Origin: Mycolicibacterium malmesburyense
Lineage (GTDB): Bacteria; Actinomycetota; Actinomycetes; Mycobacteriales; Mycobacteriaceae
Direction of reading: 5' to 3'
DNA length: 64,000 nt
NCBI RefSeq assembly: GCF_001050015.1
Contig: NZ_CVTB01000088.1
Span: 17,520 to 81,519, forward strand
The stretch's first letter is position 1, and each line of letters opens with the position of its first letter. Shown here piece after piece: positions 54,555-63,032 of the stretch. Below the pieces are notes generated by a model. The model did no database searches, was not told the origin of the DNA, and was given only the letters and a program-made list of their open reading frames with translations. The translations under genes and the position numbers were made by a program.

Positions 54555-54923
54555 CTACAACACCTCCGGAGCGAGCGAGACGATCTTCATGAAGCGCTTC
54601 TCGCGCAGTTCCCGGCCGACCGGCCCGAAGATGCGCGTACCACGCGGGTCGTTGTCGGGCTTGATGATGACGGCGGCGTTCTCGTCGAACTTGATGTAGC
54701 TGCCGTCGGCCCGGCGGCGCTCCTTGACGGTGCGCACGACGACGGCCTTCACGATCTCGCCGCGCTTGACGTTGCCGCCGGGGATGGCTTCCTTGACGGT
54801 CGCCACGATGACATCGCCGATGCCGGCATAGCGCCGCGACGAGCCGCCGAGCACGCGGATGCACAGGATCTCCCTGGCGCCCGTGTTGTCGGCGACCTTG
54901 AGCCGCGATTCCTGCTGAATCAC
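54555..54923 (-). CDS. rplN: 50S ribosomal protein L14
   Basis: The 122-residue L14 begins [18 protein letters not shown] (GTG start) and has [20 protein letters not shown] and the end IVSLAPEVL. It is the first gene of this part of the operon; GAGGAG lies 8 bases upstream. Confidence 0.97.
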   Translation of the reverse strand: MIQQESRLKVADNTGAREILCIRVLGGSSRRYAGIGDVIVATVKEAIPGGNVKRGEIVKAVVVRTVKERRRADGSYIKFDENAAVIIKPDNDPRGTRIFGPVGRELREKRFMKIVSLAPEVL

Positions 54924-55107
54924 TCGATCTCCTCGACCTGGTTTTTGTATGCACGCCAGATACCGACCTGGACGTGCGCGGTCTTGCTGTCACCTATGAG
55001 CACGCGGGGCCTGCCGGAGAGGCTGGCCGAGGTCTGCCCAAGGCAACCGCCTGATTCTATGGGAGGACCTGCGGGAAACCAAATCGCCGCTGATCAGCGC
55101 CCCGGAC
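54924..55107 (-). promoter_or_regulatory. Presumed spc operon promoter region
   Basis: The 184-bp gap separates rplN from the lipoprotein gene, both on the minus strand. A growth-rate promoter for rplN-rplO should be here. A TACAAA-like -10 candidate lies near 54945-54950 on the minus strand (GCATACAAAAACC). No terminator for the upstream sulfatase/lipoprotein pair was recognised. Confidence 0.4.
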
Positions 55108-55803
55108 TCAGGGGATGACGATGCCGAACTCCCCCAGCAGCGGCGAGGTCAGCGGGTCGAAGTCCGGCGTGCGTGCCGGCGCCTCGACGTGCACCGCCAC
55201 CAGATAGTCCCCGGTTGCGGTCGGGATGTGCGCGAGTCGGTCTCCGTATTCCACCGCGTGCTCCGGCGAGTCCGCCCACGATCCGAGCAACTTCTGGCCG
55301 CTGTAGCCACACTGTTCGGCCGGAAGCACGCTCAGGGTGCTGACGTCGGAAGATGCCATGGCGTCGTCGGCATATCGTTCGAACGCCTCGGCGGGCGGCA
55401 GCGTCGTCTTGGCGATAGTGACCGAGGCCCACATCCCGTCCGGTCCCGTGAGCCGTAGGCCGACGTCGCCCTGGCCCGCGGCCGTCGACCATCCGGCGGG
55501 CACCGCCACGGAGATCCTGGGTGCCGCCGGGTCGGGGACCGACGCCACAGCGTCGGACGGCGTCGGGTTCGGCATATCGCACGCGGCACCCGCGGGCGAC
55601 GGTGTCGCGTCTGTCGGCACGATGCCGGGTTGTGCGGAATCGACTTCCGGATCGGAACTGGTGATCGGCGACGGAGTCGGGGTGGCGGTGATGGTCGTCT
55701 CGGAGACGACGGCCTCTTCCGCGATAGGCGTGCCCTCGCTGTTGTCGACGCACGCGCTCAGCAGGCACGCCAGAGCGATCGTCGGCACCGCGGCGTATTG
55801 CAT
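55108..55803 (-). CDS. Putative lipoprotein
   Basis: The 231-residue protein has a lipoprotein signal (IALACLLSAC lipobox with C18), a Ser/Thr/Pro-rich linker (about 20-75) and a C-terminal domain of LpqN/PsbP-like look (RISVAVPAGWSTAAGQGDVG; GYSGQKLLGSWADSPEHAVE). It would sit on the outer face of the cytoplasmic membrane. It follows the arylsulfatase gene by 20 bp. Ligand unknown. Confidence 0.82.
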   Translation of the reverse strand: MQYAAVPTIALACLLSACVDNSEGTPIAEEAVVSETTITATPTPSPITSSDPEVDSAQPGIVPTDATPSPAGAACDMPNPTPSDAVASVPDPAAPRISVAVPAGWSTAAGQGDVGLRLTGPDGMWASVTIAKTTLPPAEAFERYADDAMASSDVSTLSVLPAEQCGYSGQKLLGSWADSPEHAVEYGDRLAHIPTATGDYLVAVHVEAPARTPDFDPLTSPLLGEFGIVIP

Positions 55804-55823
55804 TGGTCCTCTGTCCCCGTCCC

Positions 55824-58175
55824 CTAGTCCTGGGCGAAAGCGCGTGCGAACTCCCTTTCCAGGTCCACGTACGGCTTGCCCGAGACGTCGATGTTCACCT
55901 GAGCGATGGTGCCACCGGTGAAGACGAACGGCGGCTTGTACGACCGCGAGACAGGGGAACCCGCGTTCTTTCCGATGCTCAAGCCAGCGGCCGCCAGGCC
56001 GAACGTCCCCGGATGCACACGCATACCGCTGAGCGTCGCGACCTCCTGGTCGTCGATGTAGAGCGCGGCGTCTCCAACGGGGGTGTGGCTGCCTTCCGCG
56101 GTTCCGGTGCGCACATAGGCGATCCCGAATGTATGCCGCCCCAGCGGCACCGGATCCGGCGACGAGAGTTGCTGCTCCTCTTCTCCGAGGAAGTTGTAGA
56201 CGTAGTGAAGCCGCCCGTCCTGAACGAACAATGCGTGTCCACCGTGTGCGCCACCGTGTTTGAAGATCACGCCTTCCGCGCCAGAGGTGTCGATCGTGAT
56301 CTCGGCCAAGGCCGAGAACGACCGCCCCGATATCTCGACCGCCGCGCCCATGCCGACGTCGGCGGTGCCCGGGTAGTAGACGTACGATTCGCGCTGGCCG
56401 GCAATGTGGGGTCGCCACCGCGAAATGGTGTCGAAGATGTTGAGGTCGCCCAGCGGCAGGCCGTTGTATTTGTCGGCCTCGGCGAACCACAGCTTCTTGA
56501 GTTCTTCGAGTTTGTCCGAGTTTTCCGCGGCCAGATCGTGGCACTGGCTCCGATCGGCCTCGATGTGGAACAGCTCCCATCGGTCCTTGTCGAAATGCGA
56601 CCAACCGGCCGGGGATGCCGCGTGGACCGTGTTTGCGAACCAGCCGTCGTGCCAGATCCCCCGCGTACCGAGCATCGTGTAGAACTGGGTGTGCTTGTCG
56701 GTCGCCGCCGACGAGTCCTTGAGCGCCGCTTCGAAACTGACGCCGTCGAGCGGCTTTTGCGGCATTCCCCTGACCGTCTCGGGTGGAGTGATCCCCAGGA
56801 GTTCGTAGATGGTCGGGGTGACGTCGCAGACGTTGACGTAGCCGTCCAACACCTCGCCGTGTGCGCCGATCCCATTGGGCCAGGAGATGATTGCGGGGTC
56901 GGCGATCCCGCCTTCGTGCGACGCGTATCGCTTGAAGAGTTTGTAGGGCGTATTGAATGCCATCGCCCAACCGGTCGGATAATGGTTGTAGGTCTCCGGC
57001 CCACCGAGGTTGTCCAGGAGTCGCAGACCGTCCTCGACGGTGTCGATGTATCCGTTGAAGAACTTGACCTCGTTGACCGAACCGTTCGGGCCGCCTTCCC
57101 CACTCGCACCGTTGTCGGAGATGACGACGATGATCGTGTTGTCCAGCTGACCCGACTCCTCGAGATAGTCGAGGATGCGGCCGATCTGCGCGTCGGTGTA
57201 GGACAGAAAGCCGGCGAACACTTCGGCCATGCGGGCGAACAGCCGCTTCTCGTCGTCGCCGAGTTCGTCCCACGGGCGCACCGTGTCCTGCGCCGGCCAC
57301 GGCTCACCGCTGGGCCCGGCGACGTCGGCGTACGGATTGATCGGCGACAGTTCGGTGTCGGCGGGGACGATGCCGAGCTTCTTCTGGTTCTCGAGCACGA
57401 TCTCGCGATACCGCTCGTAACCCATGTCGAACTTGCCGGCGTAGCGGTCGGACCACTCCTTGAAGACATGGTGCGGGGCGTGCCCCGCCCCGGGACAGAC
57501 GTAGGAGAACCATGGCTTGTCGGGTGCGATGACCTTCGCGTCGCGGATGAACTCGATCGTCTTGTCCGCCAGGTCCTTCGACAGGTGATAGCCCTCCTCC
57601 GGCGCTGCGGGCGGCGCGACGGGGTGGTTGTCGTAGACCAGTTCCGGATACCACTGATCGGTCTCGCCGCCCATGAACCCGTAGAACCGCTCGAAGCCGC
57701 GCGACAGGGGCCAATGTCGTTTTGTCGACGCCAGATTCGATTCCTCGAGCGGCGTCAGGTGCCACTTTCCGACGCAGTAGGTGTTGTATCCGTGTTCGAC
57801 GAGGACCTCCGACAGCAGCGCGGTGTCGAACGGAATCCGGCCGTTGCAGCCGGGAAAGCCGTCGGTGAACTCCTCGATGGTCGCCATGCCGACCGTGGTC
57901 GGATTGCGTCCGGTCAGCAGCGAGGCCCGAGTCGGCGAGCAAAGCGCGGTGGTGTGGAACTGCGACAGTCGAACGCCGCGATCGGCGATACGGCTCATCG
58001 TCGGCATCTCGACCAGTCCCCCGAAGCAGTCCCATGTGGCGATACCGATGTCGTCCCACACGAGGTACAAGATGTTGGGCGCGCCCTCGGGGGCGGTCGG
58101 CGGGGCGTAGGGCTTCCAGTCCGGCTCGGAGTCTCTGATGTCGAGTTCGATCTTGCCGTTGAATTCGGTCGCCAT
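55824..58175 (-). CDS. atsA: Arylsulfatase AtsA-like
   Basis: The 783-residue type I sulfatase has the formylglycine signature CSPTRASLLTGR with C79 as the residue to be oxidised, metal-binding DD at 41-42 (YLVWDDIG), and the later ISDNGASGEGG metal site. The length fits M. tuberculosis AtsA (Rv0711). No signal peptide is seen, so it is probably cytoplasmic. It needs a formylglycine-generating enzyme; in M. tuberculosis one (Rv0712) is adjacent, but none is in this window. The ATG is at 58175. Confidence 0.94.
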   Translation of the reverse strand: MATEFNGKIELDIRDSEPDWKPYAPPTAPEGAPNILYLVWDDIGIATWDCFGGLVEMPTMSRIADRGVRLSQFHTTALCSPTRASLLTGRNPTTVGMATIEEFTDGFPGCNGRIPFDTALLSEVLVEHGYNTYCVGKWHLTPLEESNLASTKRHWPLSRGFERFYGFMGGETDQWYPELVYDNHPVAPPAAPEEGYHLSKDLADKTIEFIRDAKVIAPDKPWFSYVCPGAGHAPHHVFKEWSDRYAGKFDMGYERYREIVLENQKKLGIVPADTELSPINPYADVAGPSGEPWPAQDTVRPWDELGDDEKRLFARMAEVFAGFLSYTDAQIGRILDYLEESGQLDNTIIVVISDNGASGEGGPNGSVNEVKFFNGYIDTVEDGLRLLDNLGGPETYNHYPTGWAMAFNTPYKLFKRYASHEGGIADPAIISWPNGIGAHGEVLDGYVNVCDVTPTIYELLGITPPETVRGMPQKPLDGVSFEAALKDSSAATDKHTQFYTMLGTRGIWHDGWFANTVHAASPAGWSHFDKDRWELFHIEADRSQCHDLAAENSDKLEELKKLWFAEADKYNGLPLGDLNIFDTISRWRPHIAGQRESYVYYPGTADVGMGAAVEISGRSFSALAEITIDTSGAEGVIFKHGGAHGGHALFVQDGRLHYVYNFLGEEEQQLSSPDPVPLGRHTFGIAYVRTGTAEGSHTPVGDAALYIDDQEVATLSGMRVHPGTFGLAAAGLSIGKNAGSPVSRSYKPPFVFTGGTIAQVNIDVSGKPYVDLEREFARAFAQD

Positions 58176-58212
58176 ATCCGCCTCGGTGTCGCGTCGCAGG
58201 TTGGCCCGGAGA

Positions 58213-58896
58213 TTACACCCGGGGAGTCTCGGTTAGCTGACGATTTGACGACGACGTCATCGCGGGTCGCTTGACCAGCCACCACTGGACGATTCCGAGG
58301 GGAACCGTCCAACCCAGCCATGCACCCACTCCGGCGACGAACCATTCGAAACGTTCCGGATCACCGCCAAAGACATTGTCCTGCAACGGTTGAAACGAGA
58401 CGTAGAGGATAGGTGTCCAGATCCGGTTGGTGATGACGGACAGCGCCAGCACCGCGCTGCGCGCCATGTGCCGCCGGTGTTCCGACATCCGTCGGGCCCG
58501 GCCCGCGAGGTAGCCCATGACGGTGAACCACAGCCACAATGCGCCGAGCGTCACGTTGCTGACGGCGAGAACCGGCCCGAACGGGGTGAGGGCGCCGATC
58601 ACCATCGCGGACGCGGCAGCGGGAAGTGCGGCAACGACATAGACGCGGCCGCAGCGCCGGTGCACCGCGGGGCGGCACACCCGCAGCCGGGGCCAGATCT
58701 GCACGACGGCGGCAACCATCGCAACACTCGCGAACAACACGTGAGCCACCAGCAGCGGGTAGTGCAGCGCGAAGGTAGCGGGCACACGGGTACCGCCGGT
58801 GAGATAGGGCGGCACCGAGAACCCCAGAAAGCACGCGACGACGACCGCGAGTCCAAGAGCCCATCTCTTCGTATCGGTAACGTTTGCGTATGACAT
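58213..58896 (-). CDS. DUF2306-like membrane protein
   Basis: The 227-residue integral membrane protein has several hydrophobic segments (WALGLAVVVACFLGFSVPPY; VAHVLFASVAMVAAVVQIWP; AALPAAASAMVIGALTPFGP; NVTLGALWLWFTVMGYLAGR) and the conserved EHRRHMARSAVLALSVITNR pattern of DUF2306 proteins. The function is unknown. The start lies inside a 17-bp operator, so the transcript may be leaderless, or the true start may be GTG 58902. It is divergent from a TetR regulator that probably represses it. Confidence 0.8.
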   Translation of the reverse strand: MSYANVTDTKRWALGLAVVVACFLGFSVPPYLTGGTRVPATFALHYPLLVAHVLFASVAMVAAVVQIWPRLRVCRPAVHRRCGRVYVVAALPAAASAMVIGALTPFGPVLAVSNVTLGALWLWFTVMGYLAGRARRMSEHRRHMARSAVLALSVITNRIWTPILYVSFQPLQDNVFGGDPERFEWFVAGVGAWLGWTVPLGIVQWWLVKRPAMTSSSNRQLTETPRV

Positions 58897-58921
58897 ACGC
58901 ACTAAGCGTACGGCATACGCA
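58885..58921. promoter_or_regulatory. Two tandem TetR operators
   Basis: Operator 1 (58885-58901) is TGCGTATGACATACGCA, a perfect 8-bp inverted repeat around one base. Operator 2 (58905-58921) is AGCGTACGGCATACGCA, the same element with minor changes. Their centres are 20 bp apart, about two helical turns, so two dimers could bind the same face. They lie between the DUF2306-like gene and a TetR gene, the most likely binder. Operator 1 covers the start codon of the membrane protein. Confidence 0.8.
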
Positions 58922-58952
58922 ACCGATGTCGAGTCGATTAGGCTGACGACCG

Positions 58953-59642
58953 ATGAGCAACTCTCTGCCTCGGGCGCTGGACCTCCTGTGGCACGAGCCG
59001 GGCGAGCCCGGCCGGGCCAAGGGGCTGAACCGGGAGCGCATCGTGCGCGCGGCGATCGAGCTGGCCGATGCCGAGGGGCTGGGTGCGCTGTCGATGGCCC
59101 GGCTGGCCGAGCGCCTGGGCTGCGGCACCATGTCGCTGTATCGGCATGTCGCCAACAAGGACGAGCTGGTGATATTCATGTCGGCCGCCGCCGTCGGCCG
59201 ACCGTCCACCGTCGATTCCACCAATTGGGCTGGCGCCCTGACGGATTGGGCGATCGGATTGTGGGACGTGTACCACCGCCACCCGTGGGTGCTGCAGGCG
59301 GTGTCCGGGGGGCCGCCGGCCGACCCCGGGCAGATTGCGTGGCTGGACGCAGGGTTGGCCGCGCTTGCCCGCACCGGGCTCGCCGAGCGGGAGAAGCTCA
59401 CCGCGGTCATGGCGATCCTGCATTTCGTCCGCGGCGCGGCGGCGGTGGACATCGAGGCGGGGCAGACCGACTGGCCGGATTATCCGGCGCTGCTTCGCCG
59501 ACTGATCGACCCTGAGAGGTTCCCTTCGCTCGCCGCGGCGCTTGCCGACGGTGTCTTCGACCGCGCCGACAACGATCCGTACGCGGAATTCCGCAGCGGG
59601 TTGGGCCAACTGCTCGACGGCATCGCCACGAGGATCGGTTAG
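58953..59642 (+). CDS. TetR-family regulator
   Basis: The 229-residue TetR protein has DNA-binding helices at about 27-75 (RERIVRAAIELADAEGLGAL, LAERLGCGTMSLYRHVANKD) and a TetR_C-type ligand domain (TNWAGALTDWAIGLWDVYHR). It should bind the paired palindromes directly upstream and repress the divergent DUF2306-like membrane protein, which may export or modify the inducer. No ribosome-binding site is obvious. Confidence 0.9.
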   Translation: MSNSLPRALDLLWHEPGEPGRAKGLNRERIVRAAIELADAEGLGALSMARLAERLGCGTMSLYRHVANKDELVIFMSAAAVGRPSTVDSTNWAGALTDWAIGLWDVYHRHPWVLQAVSGGPPADPGQIAWLDAGLAALARTGLAEREKLTAVMAILHFVRGAAAVDIEAGQTDWPDYPALLRRLIDPERFPSLAAALADGVFDRADNDPYAEFRSGLGQLLDGIATRIG

Positions 59643-61606
59643 CGGGGACGACGACGGCGGCGCAGACCGAGCGCCACACCAATCGCCAAGACGGCGAGAG
59701 CGACGGCCCCTACCGCGACCCCGACCACCAGGGACCGGTCCGTCGCGCCTTCGTCGTCGGTCGGGGACGAATCGCCGGGACCGATCGAGACGTTGGTGAC
59801 GACGCCGTCCGGTCCTGCGGCCAGGACGTCACCTTGCAGGTTCGACCATCCGTCCTGCAGCTGATCGATATAGCTGAAGAGAGGCTCAACGAGGGTCCAG
59901 GCGCCACTGGTGGTGACCGTCACGACGGTCCGATCGCGCGGCGGGTCGGCAAAGACCTGGATCGTTCCCAGGCCCTCGTTGATGTCGGCCTGCAATTCGC
60001 TCCGCAGATCGAATTGGATGCCGGAACTCTCTCCGCCGACGGGCATATGCAGCGACGTGAGCTCGAGCGTCTTCGCGTTGGCGACGATCAGTGCCCCGCT
60101 ACGCGCCTCGGCGGCGGCCTTCACGTCTACGACGACACGCGGTGTCAGCGGCGACACCGTCAGTCGCGCGATGTCGGCCACGACCCGGGTCGCGTAATCA
60201 AGCTGGTTGGGGCTGCTTCCGTCGAGCGCAACGATAAACTCCGGGCTCAGCTCCGATGGCACGCCGCCGAAGCCGCCGAGCGGCGGGCCGCCGCGTCGCA
60301 TCGTCAGCGTCGAACGGGGATCCAACTGGAAGGTCACGGGGGCAAGCGTCGGCGTGCAGAGCTGGCGGGGACTGAACGTCAAATCGAACGTGAAGTTGAT
60401 CCGCTGGCGCAGGAATTCGCCAGGCACATCGAACTTGGCGTCGATCTGTCCGTCCGCACCTATCTGGGTGGTGTAGACGGGTTGCCCATTCGCGCTGACC
60501 GTCATGCTGGCCGAGTCCGTCGAGACGACCGGAGTGTGCGTGGCGAGTAGATGAACCTGAAGCCCGTGCACGCGTCCCTTACCCAACGCCGACCTGTCGA
60601 CACCCACGGTGAGTTGGGCGGTACGCAACACCGAGGTCTTGCCGCTGATACCCAGTTGGCCGAAGCTCATCTCGTCCGAACCGGATTCTTCTTGTGCACC
60701 GGCCTTGTCGACACGCGCACTCGGAACCTGCACGAGAGCCTGCAACTCGTTGGCCACGAGTGACACCTGGTCGGCGAGTTGGTCTCCCCTGCCGGTCATC
60801 TCGAGGTAGGCATCGGGAGTGCCGGGGTTGAGGACGTTCAATCCGGCGTCTCCGCTTTCGACCACGACGGCCCGGGTGAATTGAGGCGACGGCGGGGGCG
60901 CGGCGCCGCGTGCCTGATTCACAACCGTGATTTCCGGGGTCTGCCGTCCGTAAGTTTTCGCTACGGCCGACGTGAGCGTAAGGACCGCCTGCTGTTCGGC
61001 TCGATCGGCGTTATTCGGCGCATAGATCGTGAGGCGCTGTAAGACGGGCGGAAAGAAACTCGCGATCGTCGTGGGTGCGGGCTCGCTCCCGACGAACACG
61101 GCAGCGAGATCGCTCATGACCACGCGCTGCCCGAGTCCGCAGCGCAGCTCGGGTGGCAGCGGCGCCTCTCGCACGGTGAATGACAGCCCCACGGACGTGC
61201 GATCGGCCTGTGCTGCCGAGATATCGACGTCGAACGGCACCACCGCTTGGTCCGGGGTCACTTCAGGCAGGCTGACCGTCGCCAGGACTCGACCCTTGCT
61301 GTCACTGATTTCGACGAAGCCGGCCCCGAAATCGACCGGTGCATGGATCAGTCCGCGAAGGCGCGTGACGTTGAAACCGGACGGCAACGGCAGCGTGAAG
61401 TCCTGATTGATGTTGCCGTCCACCAAGGTGATCTCCCCCGGCAGGCCGAGCGAAGTCCAGTCCAGCGTCACCTCGGTGCCGGGCGGGGTAACCGTATTCG
61501 GCGGCTGGGCACCTGCGGAGCCGTTCACTGTCGCCGCGACAAACAACATCGTTAACAGCAGGCAAGCGGCTTTAGCGACCGCTCTTCGGACGAACCTGCG
61601 GCTCAT
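59639..61606 (-). CDS. BcsB-like exported, membrane-anchored protein
   Basis: The 655-residue protein has a signal peptide (about 1-33, ending in GSAGAQ), a long beta-rich extracytoplasmic region, and a C-terminal transmembrane helix (about 626-648) with basic tail RRRRRPR. The order of elements (SLGLPGEITL start, FTLPLPSGFNVTRLRGLIHA, later SASMTVSANGQPVYTTQIGA, and QINFTFD-like block NFTFDLTFSPRQLCTP) resembles the actinobacterial BcsB-like cellulose synthase accessory subunit. That fit is by eye only. Next to it are a glycosyltransferase and a beta-helix protein, which supports a polysaccharide role. No synthase is in the window; it may lie beyond the right edge. Confidence 0.65.
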   Translation of the reverse strand: MSRRFVRRAVAKAACLLLTMLFVAATVNGSAGAQPPNTVTPPGTEVTLDWTSLGLPGEITLVDGNINQDFTLPLPSGFNVTRLRGLIHAPVDFGAGFVEISDSKGRVLATVSLPEVTPDQAVVPFDVDISAAQADRTSVGLSFTVREAPLPPELRCGLGQRVVMSDLAAVFVGSEPAPTTIASFFPPVLQRLTIYAPNNADRAEQQAVLTLTSAVAKTYGRQTPEITVVNQARGAAPPPSPQFTRAVVVESGDAGLNVLNPGTPDAYLEMTGRGDQLADQVSLVANELQALVQVPSARVDKAGAQEESGSDEMSFGQLGISGKTSVLRTAQLTVGVDRSALGKGRVHGLQVHLLATHTPVVSTDSASMTVSANGQPVYTTQIGADGQIDAKFDVPGEFLRQRINFTFDLTFSPRQLCTPTLAPVTFQLDPRSTLTMRRGGPPLGGFGGVPSELSPEFIVALDGSSPNQLDYATRVVADIARLTVSPLTPRVVVDVKAAAEARSGALIVANAKTLELTSLHMPVGGESSGIQFDLRSELQADINEGLGTIQVFADPPRDRTVVTVTTSGAWTLVEPLFSYIDQLQDGWSNLQGDVLAAGPDGVVTNVSIGPGDSSPTDDEGATDRSLVVGVAVGAVALAVLAIGVALGLRRRRRPR

Positions 61607-61886
61607 CGGGACCCGATACGTCCGTTGGCCCGATCACGTTGCACACCGAGAGCACGAACACATATCGAAGACATCGTCGCTCCCGCCTTGCCCCAATGCG
61701 TTCGAATCACATCCTGGCGTGGCACGCTACTGGTAAACGGCGCTTTTTCGGGGGCGGCGCGCCGCCGAACTTCTGACCAGTTCGGGCACGGCAACTTCGT
61801 ATCGGCGTGGCCGCGCGCATGCAGCGCGACGGTAGCCTTCGAACAACCGGGACGAGACCAAGGGGCGCGAGGATGCCGGCAACACG
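61607..61886. promoter_or_regulatory. Divergent region between BcsB-like and glycosyltransferase genes
   Basis: The 280-bp gap has no gene. It contains a perfect 14-bp GC palindrome, GGCGGCGCGCCGCC, at 61753-61766 next to a run of five T (61744-61748). It must hold promoters for both directions. The palindrome could be an operator or a stem in RNA. Confidence 0.45.
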
Positions 61887-63032
61887 ATGAAGGGCCGCGA
61901 CACTGACCGGTCCGTCGATCTGCTGTTCGATGCCAGGCATATCGATCAGAGCGGAATCGGCACCTACATCGGCGTACAGATTCGCGCTCTGGAGGACGGC
62001 TTCGCACAACATCGCCGCACCCTTGCCGTCCTAGCCGATCGCGACAGCGTCCCTTCTGTCCGCGAAAGCACCAAGATCGTCTTCTCGGAGCCGTCCGACG
62101 CACCGATGTACTCCGTTGCGGAACAGCGCGTGTGGGATCGCGCCGTCCGGGAAACCCGTCCGCGGGCCATCTGGGTTCCCCACTACCCGCTTCCGTTCAC
62201 CCTCTTGTGCCCCGATCACCGCGGGATCATCACGTTCAGCACCGTTCACGACGACACCCATCTCTTACCGCAGAGCATCAGCGGTATCGCTCCGGTGCGG
62301 CGACTGTACGCACGCGCGATGCTAAGCATCGTTGCTCGTCGGGCGTGCACCATCTTCACCCCTTCGCAGGCAGCCGCCGACGCGTTGGCGAAGCACGCAC
62401 GTACCGCGCAGTTCGTCGTCACTCCGATTCCCGTCAGCGACACCTGGTTCGAACCGGCCGATCCCCGCAAGCGGCCAGTCCAAGGCAGATATGTCCTCTA
62501 TCTCGGAAACGTCAAGCGGCACAAGAACCTCCCAACACTTCTAGCGGCGTATGAGGAGGTGCAGCATACGATCCCGCAGAAACTCGTCCTCGCCGGCAGC
62601 GGGGCCTCCGTCCGGATGCTCGATGAACGGGTCCGAACCAAGGCGGCGGAATTGGGTGATCGCGTACAGATGATCGGCCGCCTCGAGTTCGACGACCTGC
62701 GGTCGCTGGTCGCAGGTGCAGACCTTCTGGTGATGCCGTCCTTCAACGAGGGCGCGGGGCTTCCGCCGCTGGAGGCGATGGCCTCGCACACCGCCGTCCT
62801 GTGTTCGGACATCCCCTCCTTACGAGAAACCTGCGGCGACGGAGCCGAATTCTTCGATCCGCACCAGCCGCGGAAGCTGGCGAAACTGATGGTCGCCTAT
62901 TGTCGCGACGACTCGGCGCGAGCCGACCTCGCGGCAAGAGGTTGGGCTCACGTCACCGGTCGCCAAGGGCACATTTCAGCCGGCGCCGCCGCGGACGCGA
63001 TCCTTGCGAAACTTGAGCAATGTCCGGCTTGA
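61887..63032 (+). CDS. Glycosyltransferase family 4
   Basis: The 381-residue GT-B glycosyltransferase has an N-terminal acceptor domain (DARHIDQSGIGTYIGVQIRA, about 16-35) and a GT4 donor domain with GRYVLYLGNVKRHKNLPTLL (about 199-218), KLVLAGSG, VQMIGRLEFDDLRSLVAGAD and the EGAGLPPLEAMA box with the ExxxxxxxE pattern (E near 289 and 297). It transfers a sugar from an NDP or lipid donor. It overlaps the Tat lipoprotein gene by 13 bp, and both probably belong to one exopolysaccharide or glycolipid locus. Confidence 0.9.
   Translation: MKGRDTDRSVDLLFDARHIDQSGIGTYIGVQIRALEDGFAQHRRTLAVLADRDSVPSVRESTKIVFSEPSDAPMYSVAEQRVWDRAVRETRPRAIWVPHYPLPFTLLCPDHRGIITFSTVHDDTHLLPQSISGIAPVRRLYARAMLSIVARRACTIFTPSQAAADALAKHARTAQFVVTPIPVSDTWFEPADPRKRPVQGRYVLYLGNVKRHKNLPTLLAAYEEVQHTIPQKLVLAGSGASVRMLDERVRTKAAELGDRVQMIGRLEFDDLRSLVAGADLLVMPSFNEGAGLPPLEAMASHTAVLCSDIPSLRETCGDGAEFFDPHQPRKLAKLMVAYCRDDSARADLAARGWAHVTGRQGHISAGAAADAILAKLEQCPA

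Noticed and set aside
55803..58274. Long plus-strand frame (823 codons) opposite the arylsulfatase
   Set aside because: The sulfatase has an intact CSPTR signature and full length; the opposite frame shows no family features.
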